Shown: in pieces, positions 30,859 through 39,430 of the stretch
Position numbering within the stretch: the first letter of the stretch is position 1
How the letters are laid out: each line of letters begins with the position of its first letter
From: Corynebacterium urealyticum DSM 7109
GTDB lineage: Bacteria > Actinomycetota > Actinomycetes > Mycobacteriales > Mycobacteriaceae
Reading direction: 5' to 3'
DNA length: 64,000 nt
NCBI RefSeq assembly: GCF_000069945.1
Contig: NC_010545.1
Location: 744,001 to 808,000 of the forward strand
The notes under the pieces: model-generated
Database searches by the model: none
Told to the model about the DNA's origin: nothing
Seen by the model: the letters and a program-made list of their open reading frames with translations, nothing else
Position numbers and translations under genes: made by a program

Positions 30859-32787
30859 TTAGTGCGCGGAGCGCTCTACCGGGAGGAGCGGACCGATCGC
30901 GCCTGCTCCCAGGCACACATAGTTACCGTTCGCGGGGGTGGAGCGCTGCTGTGGGGCCGCCAGAACCTCGATCGTGTTCCCGCCCCCGGAGACCCGCACG
31001 TGCTGCTGGTTCAGTTCGGCGGGGACCGCGACCCGGTGCGCGCGGGCCAGGGAATCCTCGTAGCTTTCGAGCCCATTGGGGGTCAGGATGCGCAGCGTGA
31101 CGGGGGTGCTCGCCGTGGTGTTCAGCACCCAGGTCCACTCGCCGAACTTCAGCGGCGCGCTGAGCTTGACCAGCGTCGGTTCGTTTAAGGGAATCCGCTG
31201 CCCGCACTGTGCGCCGTCTGGCTGCTCGTTGACCGCGAGTTTCAGGACGTCCGCGGCCACCAGCTTCCCCTCGTCATTAAGGAACGTCGGGTGTGGTGTC
31301 CCAGCTGACACGCCGGGCCAATCTGGCAGGGAGCGGGCGACTTCGGCGATGTCCACCCGTGGGCCGTCGTAGCGGTTCGCGATCATGGCGGGGACGGGCT
31401 GGGACAGAAGCGGGGCGGGTGCGGCCCGCAGGCTGGACTTGACGGTGCGCAGCCACTCGTCGGTCTTATCGTTGTGCCAGCTATCCAGGTAGCCGATGGT
31501 CGTGGCGGTGGAAGAGGCGATGAACCCCATGGCGAGGACCGCCCGGACAACGTCGCGGGCGCGCGGAGCCTGGGACTTGCCCTTGGTGCTAAGTCCGCGC
31601 GTGGTGGTTGCCCGTGGTGCATCATTAGTTGCTGGCGTGTTTTCAGCGAGCTGATGCTCGGGCAGCGTCTGTGCCTCCGCCTGCACAGCAGCGGCAGTGC
31701 ACAGCAACACGGCCGCGGTGAATGCATCAGCGTAATAATGCAGCGAGGCGGTGATCACGTCCGCCGTGTTGGCGCCAGAGCGGGCCAGGGCTAGGGCGAG
31801 GAAAACCAGCGCCAGGTAACCCAAGGAGAGTACCAGCCCGCCGGCCCGCAGCCGAGTGCCAACGGGCCCCTGGCCATGCCGGAAAAGCCACACCGCCACG
31901 AGTACGATGGCCCCGACCGCAGCGAGCCAGCCCACTGCAGCCGAGGGGGAGGCGAAGCTGCCACCAGGTGCCCAACGCTCAAAGCTCCACGGCCCACCGA
32001 GAACCCCGGGGAGAACTGCGTCCCGCAGCGCCCGCGGTACCGCGCCCCACACCACGGACCCCGACGCCTCCCCGGTGGACGGCGCAGTCCGCGTCACCGC
32101 AACATAGAGCACCGCCCACGCGGCGGTGACCAACCACCCAGGCGCAAGGGTGAGGACCCGCATGCGTCGCGACGCGTCGTCCTGACACCGGGGATAGAGG
32201 AAGGACGGGAAGAACAGCGCCAATGCGGTGAGCAGGGGAAGGATCGAGAGAGCCTTCTCCGTGAATAGCAGCCCAGCGAAGACAGCGGCAGCAACAGCAG
32301 CACCGCGCAGAGCCAGCCGGGTGCGAGGCGATGGCCGGGTCCGACGCAGCAGCAACAACGCCACAGCGCAAGCGATTTGCCAGGCCAGCGCGTTGATGGC
32401 CGCCGACCACCAGCCCAGCGCAGCCCCCAGGAATGGGGAGAAACACAGCAGGGCGAGCACCAACGGGCGACCTCGAGCGACCCCACTGGCAGCCCACAGC
32501 ACAGCAGACACAAAGGTGCCGACCACGATCAGCGTGGCCGGCAGCCACCATTCCAGGGCGGCGATGCGGTCGGCCGCTAGTTGGAGGGCGATCGCGCCGG
32601 GCATGAGGTGCCCGTCGTGGGGGAGGAACAGCCCCGTGAACGAGAGCTGCTCCGGGGCGCCGTAGGTGGCGGGGATCAGGAAGTCATCCCAGTACAGGGT
32701 GCGGCCAGCCACCCGATATGCGCTGAGCGCGGTGGCGGCGAGAATGATGGCGAAAGTGGCGAACCGCACTGACCTCGCTGCGCCCAT
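30859..32787 (-). CDS. Large polytopic membrane protein, GT-C-like
   Basis: 642 residues. About eleven hydrophobic helices occupy residues 8-400 and a soluble, presumably extracytoplasmic domain the last about 190. The first loop has LYWDDFLIPATYG, resembling the acidic motif of GT-C glycosyltransferases that use polyprenyl-phosphate sugars, and an HDGH follows. I cannot assign a substrate; arabinogalactan or lipoglycan assembly would be typical in this order. A Ser/Thr-rich cytosolic linker (about 405-440) is odd. The gene follows the DUF4232 lipoprotein gene by 19 nt and is likely co-transcribed with it. Confidence 0.8.
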   Translation of the reverse strand: MGAARSVRFATFAIILAATALSAYRVAGRTLYWDDFLIPATYGAPEQLSFTGLFLPHDGHLMPGAIALQLAADRIAALEWWLPATLIVVGTFVSAVLWAASGVARGRPLVLALLCFSPFLGAALGWWSAAINALAWQIACAVALLLLRRTRPSPRTRLALRGAAVAAAVFAGLLFTEKALSILPLLTALALFFPSFLYPRCQDDASRRMRVLTLAPGWLVTAAWAVLYVAVTRTAPSTGEASGSVVWGAVPRALRDAVLPGVLGGPWSFERWAPGGSFASPSAAVGWLAAVGAIVLVAVWLFRHGQGPVGTRLRAGGLVLSLGYLALVFLALALARSGANTADVITASLHYYADAFTAAVLLCTAAAVQAEAQTLPEHQLAENTPATNDAPRATTTRGLSTKGKSQAPRARDVVRAVLAMGFIASSTATTIGYLDSWHNDKTDEWLRTVKSSLRAAPAPLLSQPVPAMIANRYDGPRVDIAEVARSLPDWPGVSAGTPHPTFLNDEGKLVAADVLKLAVNEQPDGAQCGQRIPLNEPTLVKLSAPLKFGEWTWVLNTTASTPVTLRILTPNGLESYEDSLARAHRVAVPAELNQQHVRVSGGGNTIEVLAAPQQRSTPANGNYVCLGAGAIGPLLPVERSAH

Positions 32788-32806
32788 GGAACCCCCTGGT
32801 CAGCTG

Positions 32807-33553
32807 CTACTGGGCTGCGCGCACTGGCTGCACGGACATGTACTTATCCTTCCCGGTGCAGCCCTCGAGCCCCTTGAGCTCGATATAGGCGGAGCGGGTC
32901 TCCTCCGGCGGGTAGACGCGGATCCCGTCGGCGGCCTTCGGGCTGCACTCCTCAGGGTCCAGCGCCCCGACCTTCGTGATTCGGACGGAGGCGGTTGCGC
33001 GGTCTCCCGGCTGGAGGGTCACCTTGTCGGAATCGCCGGACTCCTCGCGATCGGCGCTGGCGCCGAGCTGCGTGCCGTTGTTATCGGTCACGAGGCTGAC
33101 CCCGGGGTAGCCCTCGAGCGAGCACTCCTCGTCGCCAGTGTTCGTGAATACGATGTCCAGCAGGGTGCTGCCGGCCGCACCCTGCATGTTGTCCGTATCG
33201 ATCTTCAGGTCAGGGGTGGCGCACAGGCCGTCGCGCTCGCGCTCGTCATCGGCGGCCGCCAGGCCAGTGGATTCGGAAGGGACAGTGGCGGTGGATTCGC
33301 GATCCGTCTGTGAGGACAGCGACTGCGGTTTGGCGTCCTCGGGGGAGTCGGATCCCCCGCTGCAGGCGGCGGTCAGTGCCAGTGCTGCGGCACCCAGCCC
33401 TGCAGCGGTGCGCCGGGCCCACCGGGAGGCTTGCTTGCCTGCGGAGCCGGAGGTGGTTGCGTCCGGCGTAGTAGTGGTAAGCAAAGGGCTTGTGCCCGTG
33501 CGGCCTAGCTGGGATACGGGGTTGGCGTCGCTGCGTGGCTGGGACTGAATCAT
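32807..33553 (-). CDS. DUF4232-domain lipoprotein
   Basis: 248 residues. After about 45 cytosolic-type residues a Arg-rich stretch (SRWARRTAAGLGAAALALTAAC) forms a lipoprotein signal with lipobox LTAAC (Cys about residue 64); the true start may be one of the later codons. The mature part has a Ser/Glu-rich linker, then a DUF4232 domain (about 108-245) beginning GLCATPDLKID, with the TNTGDEECSLEGYPGVSLV motif and paired Cys. DUF4232 proteins are exported actinobacterial proteins of unknown role. It is the first gene of an operon with the large membrane protein. Confidence 0.85.
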   Translation of the reverse strand: MIQSQPRSDANPVSQLGRTGTSPLLTTTTPDATTSGSAGKQASRWARRTAAGLGAAALALTAACSGGSDSPEDAKPQSLSSQTDRESTATVPSESTGLAAADDERERDGLCATPDLKIDTDNMQGAAGSTLLDIVFTNTGDEECSLEGYPGVSLVTDNNGTQLGASADREESGDSDKVTLQPGDRATASVRITKVGALDPEECSPKAADGIRVYPPEETRSAYIELKGLEGCTGKDKYMSVQPVRAAQ

Positions 33554-33708
33554 GAATTTTAGCGTAACTGAGCTGCGGAAAAACCGAGAACCGGAAGGGT
33601 TAAAAGTTGTGAAATCGTGACAATGCTGTCCCGGTATCCCATGGCGCGCTACAGTGTCAGATAGTTATCTAGAACACAGTTCCTAAACACGATTTGTGGA
33701 GGCCACCT

Positions 33709-34878
33709 ATGGGATTCAACCCGGACTTCGAACCATTCAAACTCCCAGAGGAGTACCAGGAGCTGCGCGAAGCCATCCGCGGACTCGCGGAGCGCGACAT
33801 CGCCCCGTACGCGCAGGATGTCGATGAAAATGAGCGTTTCCCGGAGGAAGCCCTCAAGGCGCTGAACGAATCCGGGTTCAATGCGATCCACGTTCCGGAG
33901 GAGTGCGGTGGCCAGGGGGCGGACTCCCTCGCTGCTGTGATCGTGATCGAGGAGATCGCCCGCGTCTGTGGCTCGTCTTCCCTCATCCCGGCAGTGAACA
34001 AGCTCGGCACGATGGGCCTGATCCTCAACGGCTCCGAGGAGCTGAAGCAGGAAGTGCTGCCGGATATCGCCAACGGTGAGCTTGCTTCCTACGCGCTGAC
34101 CGAGCGCGAGGCTGGCTCCGACGCTGCTGCGATGAAGACCCGCGCCGTGCGCGAGGGCGATGAGTGGGTCATTAATGGCTCAAAGTGCTTCATCACTAAC
34201 GGTGGACGCTCCTCCTGGTACACCGTCATGGCTGTCACTGATCCGGAGGCAGGGGCCCGGGGCATCTCTGCATTCATGGTCCACAAGGACGATCCGGGAT
34301 TCCGCGTCGGTGGCCTTGAGCACAAGCTCGGCATCAAGGGTTCCCCGACCGCGGAGCTGTACTTCGAGGACTGCCGCGTGCCGGCTTCCCGCATGATCGG
34401 CGAGGAGGGGACGGGATTCAAGACCGCCCTGCAAACCCTGGACCACACCCGTCCGACCATTGGCGCGCAGGCTCTCGGCATCGCCCAGGGCGCATTCGAC
34501 CAGGCCGTGGCATATGTCAAGGAACGCAAGCAGTTTGGGAAGGCCATCGCGGACTTCCAGAACACCCAGTTCATGCTTGCGGATATGAAGATGAAGATCG
34601 ACGCCGCCCGGCTGATGATCTACACCGCAGCGTCCAACGCGGAGCGCGGGGTCGCCGAGGGTGGGGAGCGACTGGGCCTGATGGCCGCCGGTTCCAAGGC
34701 CTTCGCCTCCGACGTCGCGATGGAGGTCACCGTTGACGCGGTTCAGCTGCTCGGTGGTTACGGCTTCACCCGTGACTTCCCGGTGGAGCGCATGATGCGC
34801 GACGCCAAGATCACCCAGATCTACGAGGGCACCAACCAGATCTGCCGCATGGTGATGGGCCGCCAGATTCTGGGTTAA
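33709..34878 (+). CDS. Acyl-CoA dehydrogenase
   Basis: 389 residues from ATG 33709 with GGAGG 7 nt before it. It has the full-length FAD-dependent acyl-CoA dehydrogenase fold: an N-terminal helical domain; ALTEREAGSDAAAMKT with flavin contacts (about 128-143); WVINGSKCFITNGG in the beta domain; KERKQFGKAIADFQ; and the C-terminal QLLGGYGFTRDFPVERMMRDA ... IYEGTNQICRMVMGRQIL. The Glu of IYEGTNQI is the catalytic base position of short/medium-chain enzymes. It oxidises acyl-CoA to trans-2-enoyl-CoA and passes electrons to ETF. Chain-length preference cannot be read. It is a single-gene unit ending at a terminator. Confidence 0.93.
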   Translation: MGFNPDFEPFKLPEEYQELREAIRGLAERDIAPYAQDVDENERFPEEALKALNESGFNAIHVPEECGGQGADSLAAVIVIEEIARVCGSSSLIPAVNKLGTMGLILNGSEELKQEVLPDIANGELASYALTEREAGSDAAAMKTRAVREGDEWVINGSKCFITNGGRSSWYTVMAVTDPEAGARGISAFMVHKDDPGFRVGGLEHKLGIKGSPTAELYFEDCRVPASRMIGEEGTGFKTALQTLDHTRPTIGAQALGIAQGAFDQAVAYVKERKQFGKAIADFQNTQFMLADMKMKIDAARLMIYTAASNAERGVAEGGERLGLMAAGSKAFASDVAMEVTVDAVQLLGGYGFTRDFPVERMMRDAKITQIYEGTNQICRMVMGRQILG

Positions 34879-34905
34879 CACCGCAACGGGCCGTAGCCCA
34901 CTGAT

Positions 34906-34946
34906 CCGTCCCGGAGCGCCGCACAGCGCCCGGGGCGGGTTTTCTT
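34906..34946 (+). terminator. Intrinsic terminator after the acyl-CoA dehydrogenase gene
   Basis: A 13-pair stem (CCGTCCCGG-a-GCGC with GCGC-CCGGGGCGG, one T-G pair and one bulge) with a 6-nt loop is followed by TTTTCTTTT. Confidence 0.88.
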
Positions 34947-35075
34947 TTGTGCGCAGCCCGGAAGAGCGCTGCGCATGGAGCCACGCAGCAGGACGTTCAC
35001 ACGCCTCCCGGGAGTAGCTAGGCCTTCCCAGGGGGGTCTTGGGGGACATATTGGCTGCCCGTTATGCTTAAACGC

Positions 35076-36305
35076 ATGCCACGTACTGTTCCCCAGGGGC
35101 CGCCGTACCAGTCGGTGGTGGGCTCCTTCCGCGAAGCCTTCAGTAGCCGACAAAGATTTCGCACCGAGGTGCTGGCCGGCCTGGCCACCTCCTTTGCGTT
35201 GATTCCAGAAGTCATCAGCTTCGCGATTCTCGCCGGGGTGAGCCCCGCGGTGGGGCTGTTTTCGACGGTGGTGTTGTGCTTCGTCATCGCGTTCACGGGT
35301 GGGCGCCCGGCGATGATTACCGGCGCTGCCGGTGCCACCGCCCTGGTCATCGCACCCTTGGTGGCAAGCCACGGTACGGACTACCTCATCGTGACGGTCG
35401 TGCTGGCCGGAATTATCCAGGTGATCTTCGGCCTGTTGGGTGTGGCCAAGCTACAGCGCTTCATCACACCCGAGGTGATGTCTGGATTCGTCAACGCCCT
35501 GGGCATCATGATTCTCACCGCTCAGCTGGAGCACATCATCGGCGCAGACTGGCCGGTGTGGGTGCTCTTCGCGATTGGTATCGCCGCTCTTCTGATCTTC
35601 CCGAAGATCACCGCCGCGATCCCTGCACCTCTCATTGCCATCGCGATTCTGACCCTGATGGTGGTGATCCTCGGCTGGCGGGTGCCGAACGTGGGGGACA
35701 TGGGTGGGCTCACCGGAGGGCTGCCCGAGGTGCGCATGCCGGATGTCCCATGGACCTGGGAGACCTTCTTCCTCGTGCTGCCCTATGCGCTGGGCTTCGC
35801 TGCTGTTGGGCTCGTGGAGTCGGTGATGACGGGTCAGCTGGTCGACGGTATGACCATGACCTCCTCCAATAAGACCCGGGAAAGCTGGGGCCAGGGGGTG
35901 GCCAACATTGCTGCCGGCGCGCTGGCCGGAACGGGTGGCTGCGGCATGATCGGCCAAACGATGGTCAACGTCGAGGAATCCCGCGCCCGCACCCGCCTCT
36001 CATCGATCGCCGCAGGCGGATTCTTGCTGCTATTCATTCTCTCGCTGCATCAGGCCGTCTCCGCCATCCCGATGGCGGCGTTGGCCGCGGTGATGGTCAT
36101 CGTCTCTCTGAAGACGATCTCCTGGTACACCGTGAGTCCCAAGGGGCTGCTGCGGTTGCCTTGGCAGCACTCTCTAGTGATGATGTGCGTCTTCACGGCG
36201 ACCCTGGCCACGAATAACCTCGCGGTCGGTGTGGTTTTGGGAGCTGCGGTGGGGGTAGTGCTCACAAAAATAGCCCCCACGGAAAGTGGAGGCGAGGCCG
36301 CTTAG
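35076..36305 (+). CDS. SulP-family anion transporter lacking a STAS domain
   Basis: 409 residues from ATG 35076. This start is preferred because TATGCT ends 7 nt before it, with a weak TTGGGG 18 bp further up (leaderless); an ATG 4 codons earlier overlaps that -10 box. It has the transmembrane core of SulP/SLC26 carriers: LAGLATSFALIPEVISFAILAGVSP opening (Q-x-x-P-type helix 1), TGAAGATALVIAPLV, and the conserved VGLVESVMTGQLVDGMT ... GTGGCGMIGQTMVNV region. The chain stops right after the last helix, so the cytosolic STAS domain is missing, as in short bacterial members. The substrate could be sulfate, bicarbonate or a dicarboxylate; not decidable. Confidence 0.88.
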   Translation: MPRTVPQGPPYQSVVGSFREAFSSRQRFRTEVLAGLATSFALIPEVISFAILAGVSPAVGLFSTVVLCFVIAFTGGRPAMITGAAGATALVIAPLVASHGTDYLIVTVVLAGIIQVIFGLLGVAKLQRFITPEVMSGFVNALGIMILTAQLEHIIGADWPVWVLFAIGIAALLIFPKITAAIPAPLIAIAILTLMVVILGWRVPNVGDMGGLTGGLPEVRMPDVPWTWETFFLVLPYALGFAAVGLVESVMTGQLVDGMTMTSSNKTRESWGQGVANIAAGALAGTGGCGMIGQTMVNVEESRARTRLSSIAAGGFLLLFILSLHQAVSAIPMAALAAVMVIVSLKTISWYTVSPKGLLRLPWQHSLVMMCVFTATLATNNLAVGVVLGAAVGVVLTKIAPTESGGEAA

Positions 36306-36322
36306 GCACGTTCGCGGCGGCA

Positions 36323-36354
36323 CCCGCCCGTGGCCCTGGGGCCACGGGCGGGTT
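36323..36354. terminator. Perfect stem between converging genes (bidirectional terminator)
   Basis: CCCGCCCGTGGCCC and its exact inverse complement are separated by 2 nt, giving 12-13 pairs, between the ends of the SulP gene and the leftward exported-protein gene. The T run is very short. Confidence 0.6.
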
Positions 36355-36383
36355 GCTAGCCAGTGAGGATCATCGCGACTGTT

Positions 36384-37091
36384 TTAGCGGACGTTGATCA
36401 TCGCTACAGTCGGGCTGAAGCCACAGTTGGACGGGCCGGAGTTCTTCTCTACCGTGGTCACGCCACCCTCGAGCAGAGCGACAACCGTGCCGGAGCCGGT
36501 CTTCGCGGCGCCATTGACGGTGCCCGGACCCTTCGGGTTGATGCCGTTGTTGCCCAGCACGGTGCTGCCAGTGCGGCCGTTGTTGATGTTTACCCAGTGG
36601 ACGCGCATGGGGATCGCCTGCTTCTTAGCTGCCGGTCCCGTGCCCAGTGCGGTGAAGACGAAGTTCACCTCACCAGCTGCCACGCCGGGCAGCGGCAATG
36701 CAGCTGGGCCTGGAACCGCCATGGCGGTACCGACGGCCTTATCCTTGCCACCGATGCACTTCATGGACACGCTCGGGAAAGCGAACTGGGTGAATGCCGG
36801 GCCACCCTCTGGCAGGTAGACGCCAGGATCCTTATCTCCATCGCCGCGGAAGAATCCGACCACGGACTCCAGGGCGGACTTGGCCTTATCCGGCAGGCCA
36901 GGGGTGTTGGCGAACTGCTCAATCTGGTTGAGGATGTGCGGTGCCGGACGGCCGAGGTGATCGAGGGAGCCGACAGGAGCTGCCTGAGCAGGGCTGATGA
37001 CCGCCGTGGCGCCGAGCGCCATCGCGGCGAGGGTCGTGGCGGCGCGGCGGCCCCATGTGCGCTTGCGAGAGGAAGTGGCCTTGACGTTCAT
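36384..37091 (-). CDS. Exported protein of unknown function
   Basis: 235 residues with a long signal peptide (n-region KATSSRKRTWGRRAATT, core LAAMALGATAVISPA, cleavage at AQA-APV about residue 37). The mature protein has no repeats or membrane helix, two Cys (in MKCIGG and SNCGF) that could form a disulfide, and a Gly-rich beta-type C-terminal half (RVHWVNINNGRTGSTVLGNNG). I recognise no enzyme motif. The RR in the n-region is not followed by the full Tat consensus. It stands alone, divergent from typA. Confidence 0.8.
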   Translation of the reverse strand: MNVKATSSRKRTWGRRAATTLAAMALGATAVISPAQAAPVGSLDHLGRPAPHILNQIEQFANTPGLPDKAKSALESVVGFFRGDGDKDPGVYLPEGGPAFTQFAFPSVSMKCIGGKDKAVGTAMAVPGPAALPLPGVAAGEVNFVFTALGTGPAAKKQAIPMRVHWVNINNGRTGSTVLGNNGINPKGPGTVNGAAKTGSGTVVALLEGGVTTVEKNSGPSNCGFSPTVAMINVR

Positions 37092-37445
37092 ACCGGGTGG
37101 TGCCTTCCAGTGCTGGTTGCGAAATATTTCGGACGGGCAAGCCTGGTGTTACCCATCCCCGCCTCGCGGGCGGCGGGTGGTCAGCGCTTGCACGGTTATT
37201 GTTTGGTTTGGTTCACAATATCAGCAAGGCGTGAAAAGTTGGAGAAAACGATAAAATTTTTCTGGCTGCCGCCTGGCCCTGGAAGCGGGGGAGTGTGCAG
37301 GGGTGACGAGCGCGGGCTGGGATAACACATGCAGAAAAACTTCGAGGCATGTGGAAAAATAGTGGAGTCAACCGCGACGCTAACATTGGCACCGTAGGAG
37401 TAGCCAATCACTCATAGTCAATATTTTTAAGGAAGCGTTGAACTA
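37092..37445. other. 354-bp intergenic region between the exported-protein gene and typA
   Basis: This spacer separates two divergent genes and contains no convincing open frame. It becomes AT-rich near 37200-37260 and 37330-37440. AAGGAAG near 37431 is the typA ribosome-binding site, about 9 nt from the GTG. Candidate -10 boxes occur but none is clear enough to place. Confidence 0.5.
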
Positions 37446-39356
37446 GTGACCCATACCGAGTTTCGAAACGTCGCCATCGTCGCGCACGTCGACCACGGAA
37501 AGACGACTCTCGTCGATGCCATGCTGCGCCAGTCTGGTGCCTTCGACCCTCACGCGGAAGTCGAGGACCGTGTCATGGACTCCGGCGACCTGGAGCGCGA
37601 AAAGGGCATCACGATCCTTGCGAAGAACACCGCGATTCGCCGCAAGGGGCTCGGTAAGGACGGCGCCGACCTCGTCATCAACGTGATCGACACCCCGGGC
37701 CACGCCGACTTCGGTGGCGAGGTCGAGCGCGCCCTGTCCATGGTGGACGGCGTGGTGCTGCTCGTCGACGCCTCCGAGGGGCCACTGCCACAGACCCGTT
37801 TCGTGCTCGGCAAGGCGCTGGCTGCCAAGATGCCGGTCATTATTTGCGTGAACAAGACCGACCGCCCAGACGCCCGCATCGACGAGGTTGTTGAAGAGGC
37901 ACAGGACCTGCTCCTCGAGCTGGCCTCCACCCTGGAGGACGAGGAGGCCATGGAGGCTGCCGAGTCCCTCCTGGAGCTGCCCGTGCTCTACACCTCTGGC
38001 CGCGAGGGCAAGGCATCCACCGAGAACCCGGGCGACGGCAACGTCCCGAATTCCCCGGACCTGCAGCCGCTCTTCGACGTCCTGTACGACACCCTCCCGG
38101 AGCCTTCTGCTGACATCGAAGGCCCGCTGCAGGCTCACGTCACGAACCTTGACTCCAGCTCCTTCCTGGGGCGCATCGGCCTGGTCCGCGTCCACTCCGG
38201 TGTGCTGCGCAAGGGCCAGCAGGTCGCGTGGATTCACTATGACGAGGAGGGCGAGCAGCACGTCAAGACCGCCAAGATCGCCGAGCTCCTGCGCACCGTG
38301 GGCGTGACCCGCGTTCCTGCCCAGGAGGTCATCGCCGGTGACATCGCCGCGATTTCTGGCATCGACGACATCATGATCGGCGATACCCTCGCCGACCCGG
38401 AGCACCCGAATCCGCTGCCACGCATCGCCGTGGATGAGCCTGCGATCTCCATGACCATCGGTGTGAATACCTCCCCGATGGCTGGTCGTGGTGGCGGCGA
38501 TAAGCTCACGGCCCGCATGGTGAAGGCCCGCCTCGATCAGGAGCTGATCGGTAACGTCTCCCTCCGCGTGCTGCCGACCGAGCGCCCCGACGCCTGGGAG
38601 GTCCAGGGGCGTGGTGAGATGGCGCTGTCCGTCCTTGTTGAGACGATGCGCCGCGAAGGCTTCGAGCTCACCGTCGGTAAGCCACAGGTCGTGACCCGCA
38701 CCGAGAACGGGCAGCTCATGGAGCCCTACGAGAACCTCACCATCGACACTCCAGAGGAATACCTGGGCAACATCACCCAGCTGATGGCCGCCCGCAAGGG
38801 TCGGATGGAGTCCATGGACAACACCGGCTCCGGCTGGATCCGCATGCACTTCATCGTGCCTGCCCGCGGCCTCATTGGTTTCCGTACTGTCTTCATGACC
38901 GAGACCCACGGCACCGGCATCGCCAACCACTACTCTGCGGGCTACCAGCCCTGGGCTGGCGAGATCAAGGGTCGCCCAACGGGCTCCCTGGTTGCGGACC
39001 GCACCGGTCAGGTCACCGCCTATGCGCTGATCAACCTCGCCGACCGCGGCCAGTTCTTCGTCGAGCCGGGCGCTGAGGTCTACGAGGGCGTCGTCGTCGG
39101 CGCGAACAACCGCGACGAGGATATGGACGTCAACGTCACCAAGGAAAAGAAGCTGACGAACATGCGCGCCGCGTCCGCGGACACGACCGTGACCCTGGCG
39201 AAGGCCCACGAGATGAGCCTCGAAGAGGCCATGGAATTTTGTGGCTACGACGAGTGCGTCGAGGTCGCGCCGGACGTGATTCGCGTGCGTAAGCTGGTTC
39301 TCAACGCAACCGAGCGTGCTCGCGCCCGGTCCCGCGAGAAGGCACGTAACAAGTAA
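37446..39356 (+). CDS. typA: Ribosome-associated GTPase TypA/BipA
   Basis: 636 residues from GTG 37446. The translational GTPase domain has G1 AHVDHGKTT, G2/switch region DREKGITI-type ('LEREKGITILAKNTA'), G3 DTPGHADFGGEVER and G4 NKTDRP. Then come domain II (about 210-300), EF-G-like domains III and V (about 300-480, with RGEMALSVLVETMRREGFE and MEPYENLTIDTPEEY), and the TypA-specific C-terminal domain (about 485-610) ending RARARSREKARNK. TypA assists late assembly of the 50S subunit and stress or cold adaptation. All motifs are intact. It precedes a lipoprotein gene and mshB in the same direction. Confidence 0.96.
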   Translation: MTHTEFRNVAIVAHVDHGKTTLVDAMLRQSGAFDPHAEVEDRVMDSGDLEREKGITILAKNTAIRRKGLGKDGADLVINVIDTPGHADFGGEVERALSMVDGVVLLVDASEGPLPQTRFVLGKALAAKMPVIICVNKTDRPDARIDEVVEEAQDLLLELASTLEDEEAMEAAESLLELPVLYTSGREGKASTENPGDGNVPNSPDLQPLFDVLYDTLPEPSADIEGPLQAHVTNLDSSSFLGRIGLVRVHSGVLRKGQQVAWIHYDEEGEQHVKTAKIAELLRTVGVTRVPAQEVIAGDIAAISGIDDIMIGDTLADPEHPNPLPRIAVDEPAISMTIGVNTSPMAGRGGGDKLTARMVKARLDQELIGNVSLRVLPTERPDAWEVQGRGEMALSVLVETMRREGFELTVGKPQVVTRTENGQLMEPYENLTIDTPEEYLGNITQLMAARKGRMESMDNTGSGWIRMHFIVPARGLIGFRTVFMTETHGTGIANHYSAGYQPWAGEIKGRPTGSLVADRTGQVTAYALINLADRGQFFVEPGAEVYEGVVVGANNRDEDMDVNVTKEKKLTNMRAASADTTVTLAKAHEMSLEEAMEFCGYDECVEVAPDVIRVRKLVLNATERARARSREKARNK

Positions 39357-39430
39357 GGTGCGTTTCGCCCGCGGCGGGGTGCCACCCGCACGGGCGTCAT
39401 TGAGCGCAGCAGCGCTGACGGAGGTTGGTC

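Noticed and set aside
37443..39209. 588-codon open frame opposite typA.
   Set aside because: Antisense shadow of a fully supported GTPase gene.
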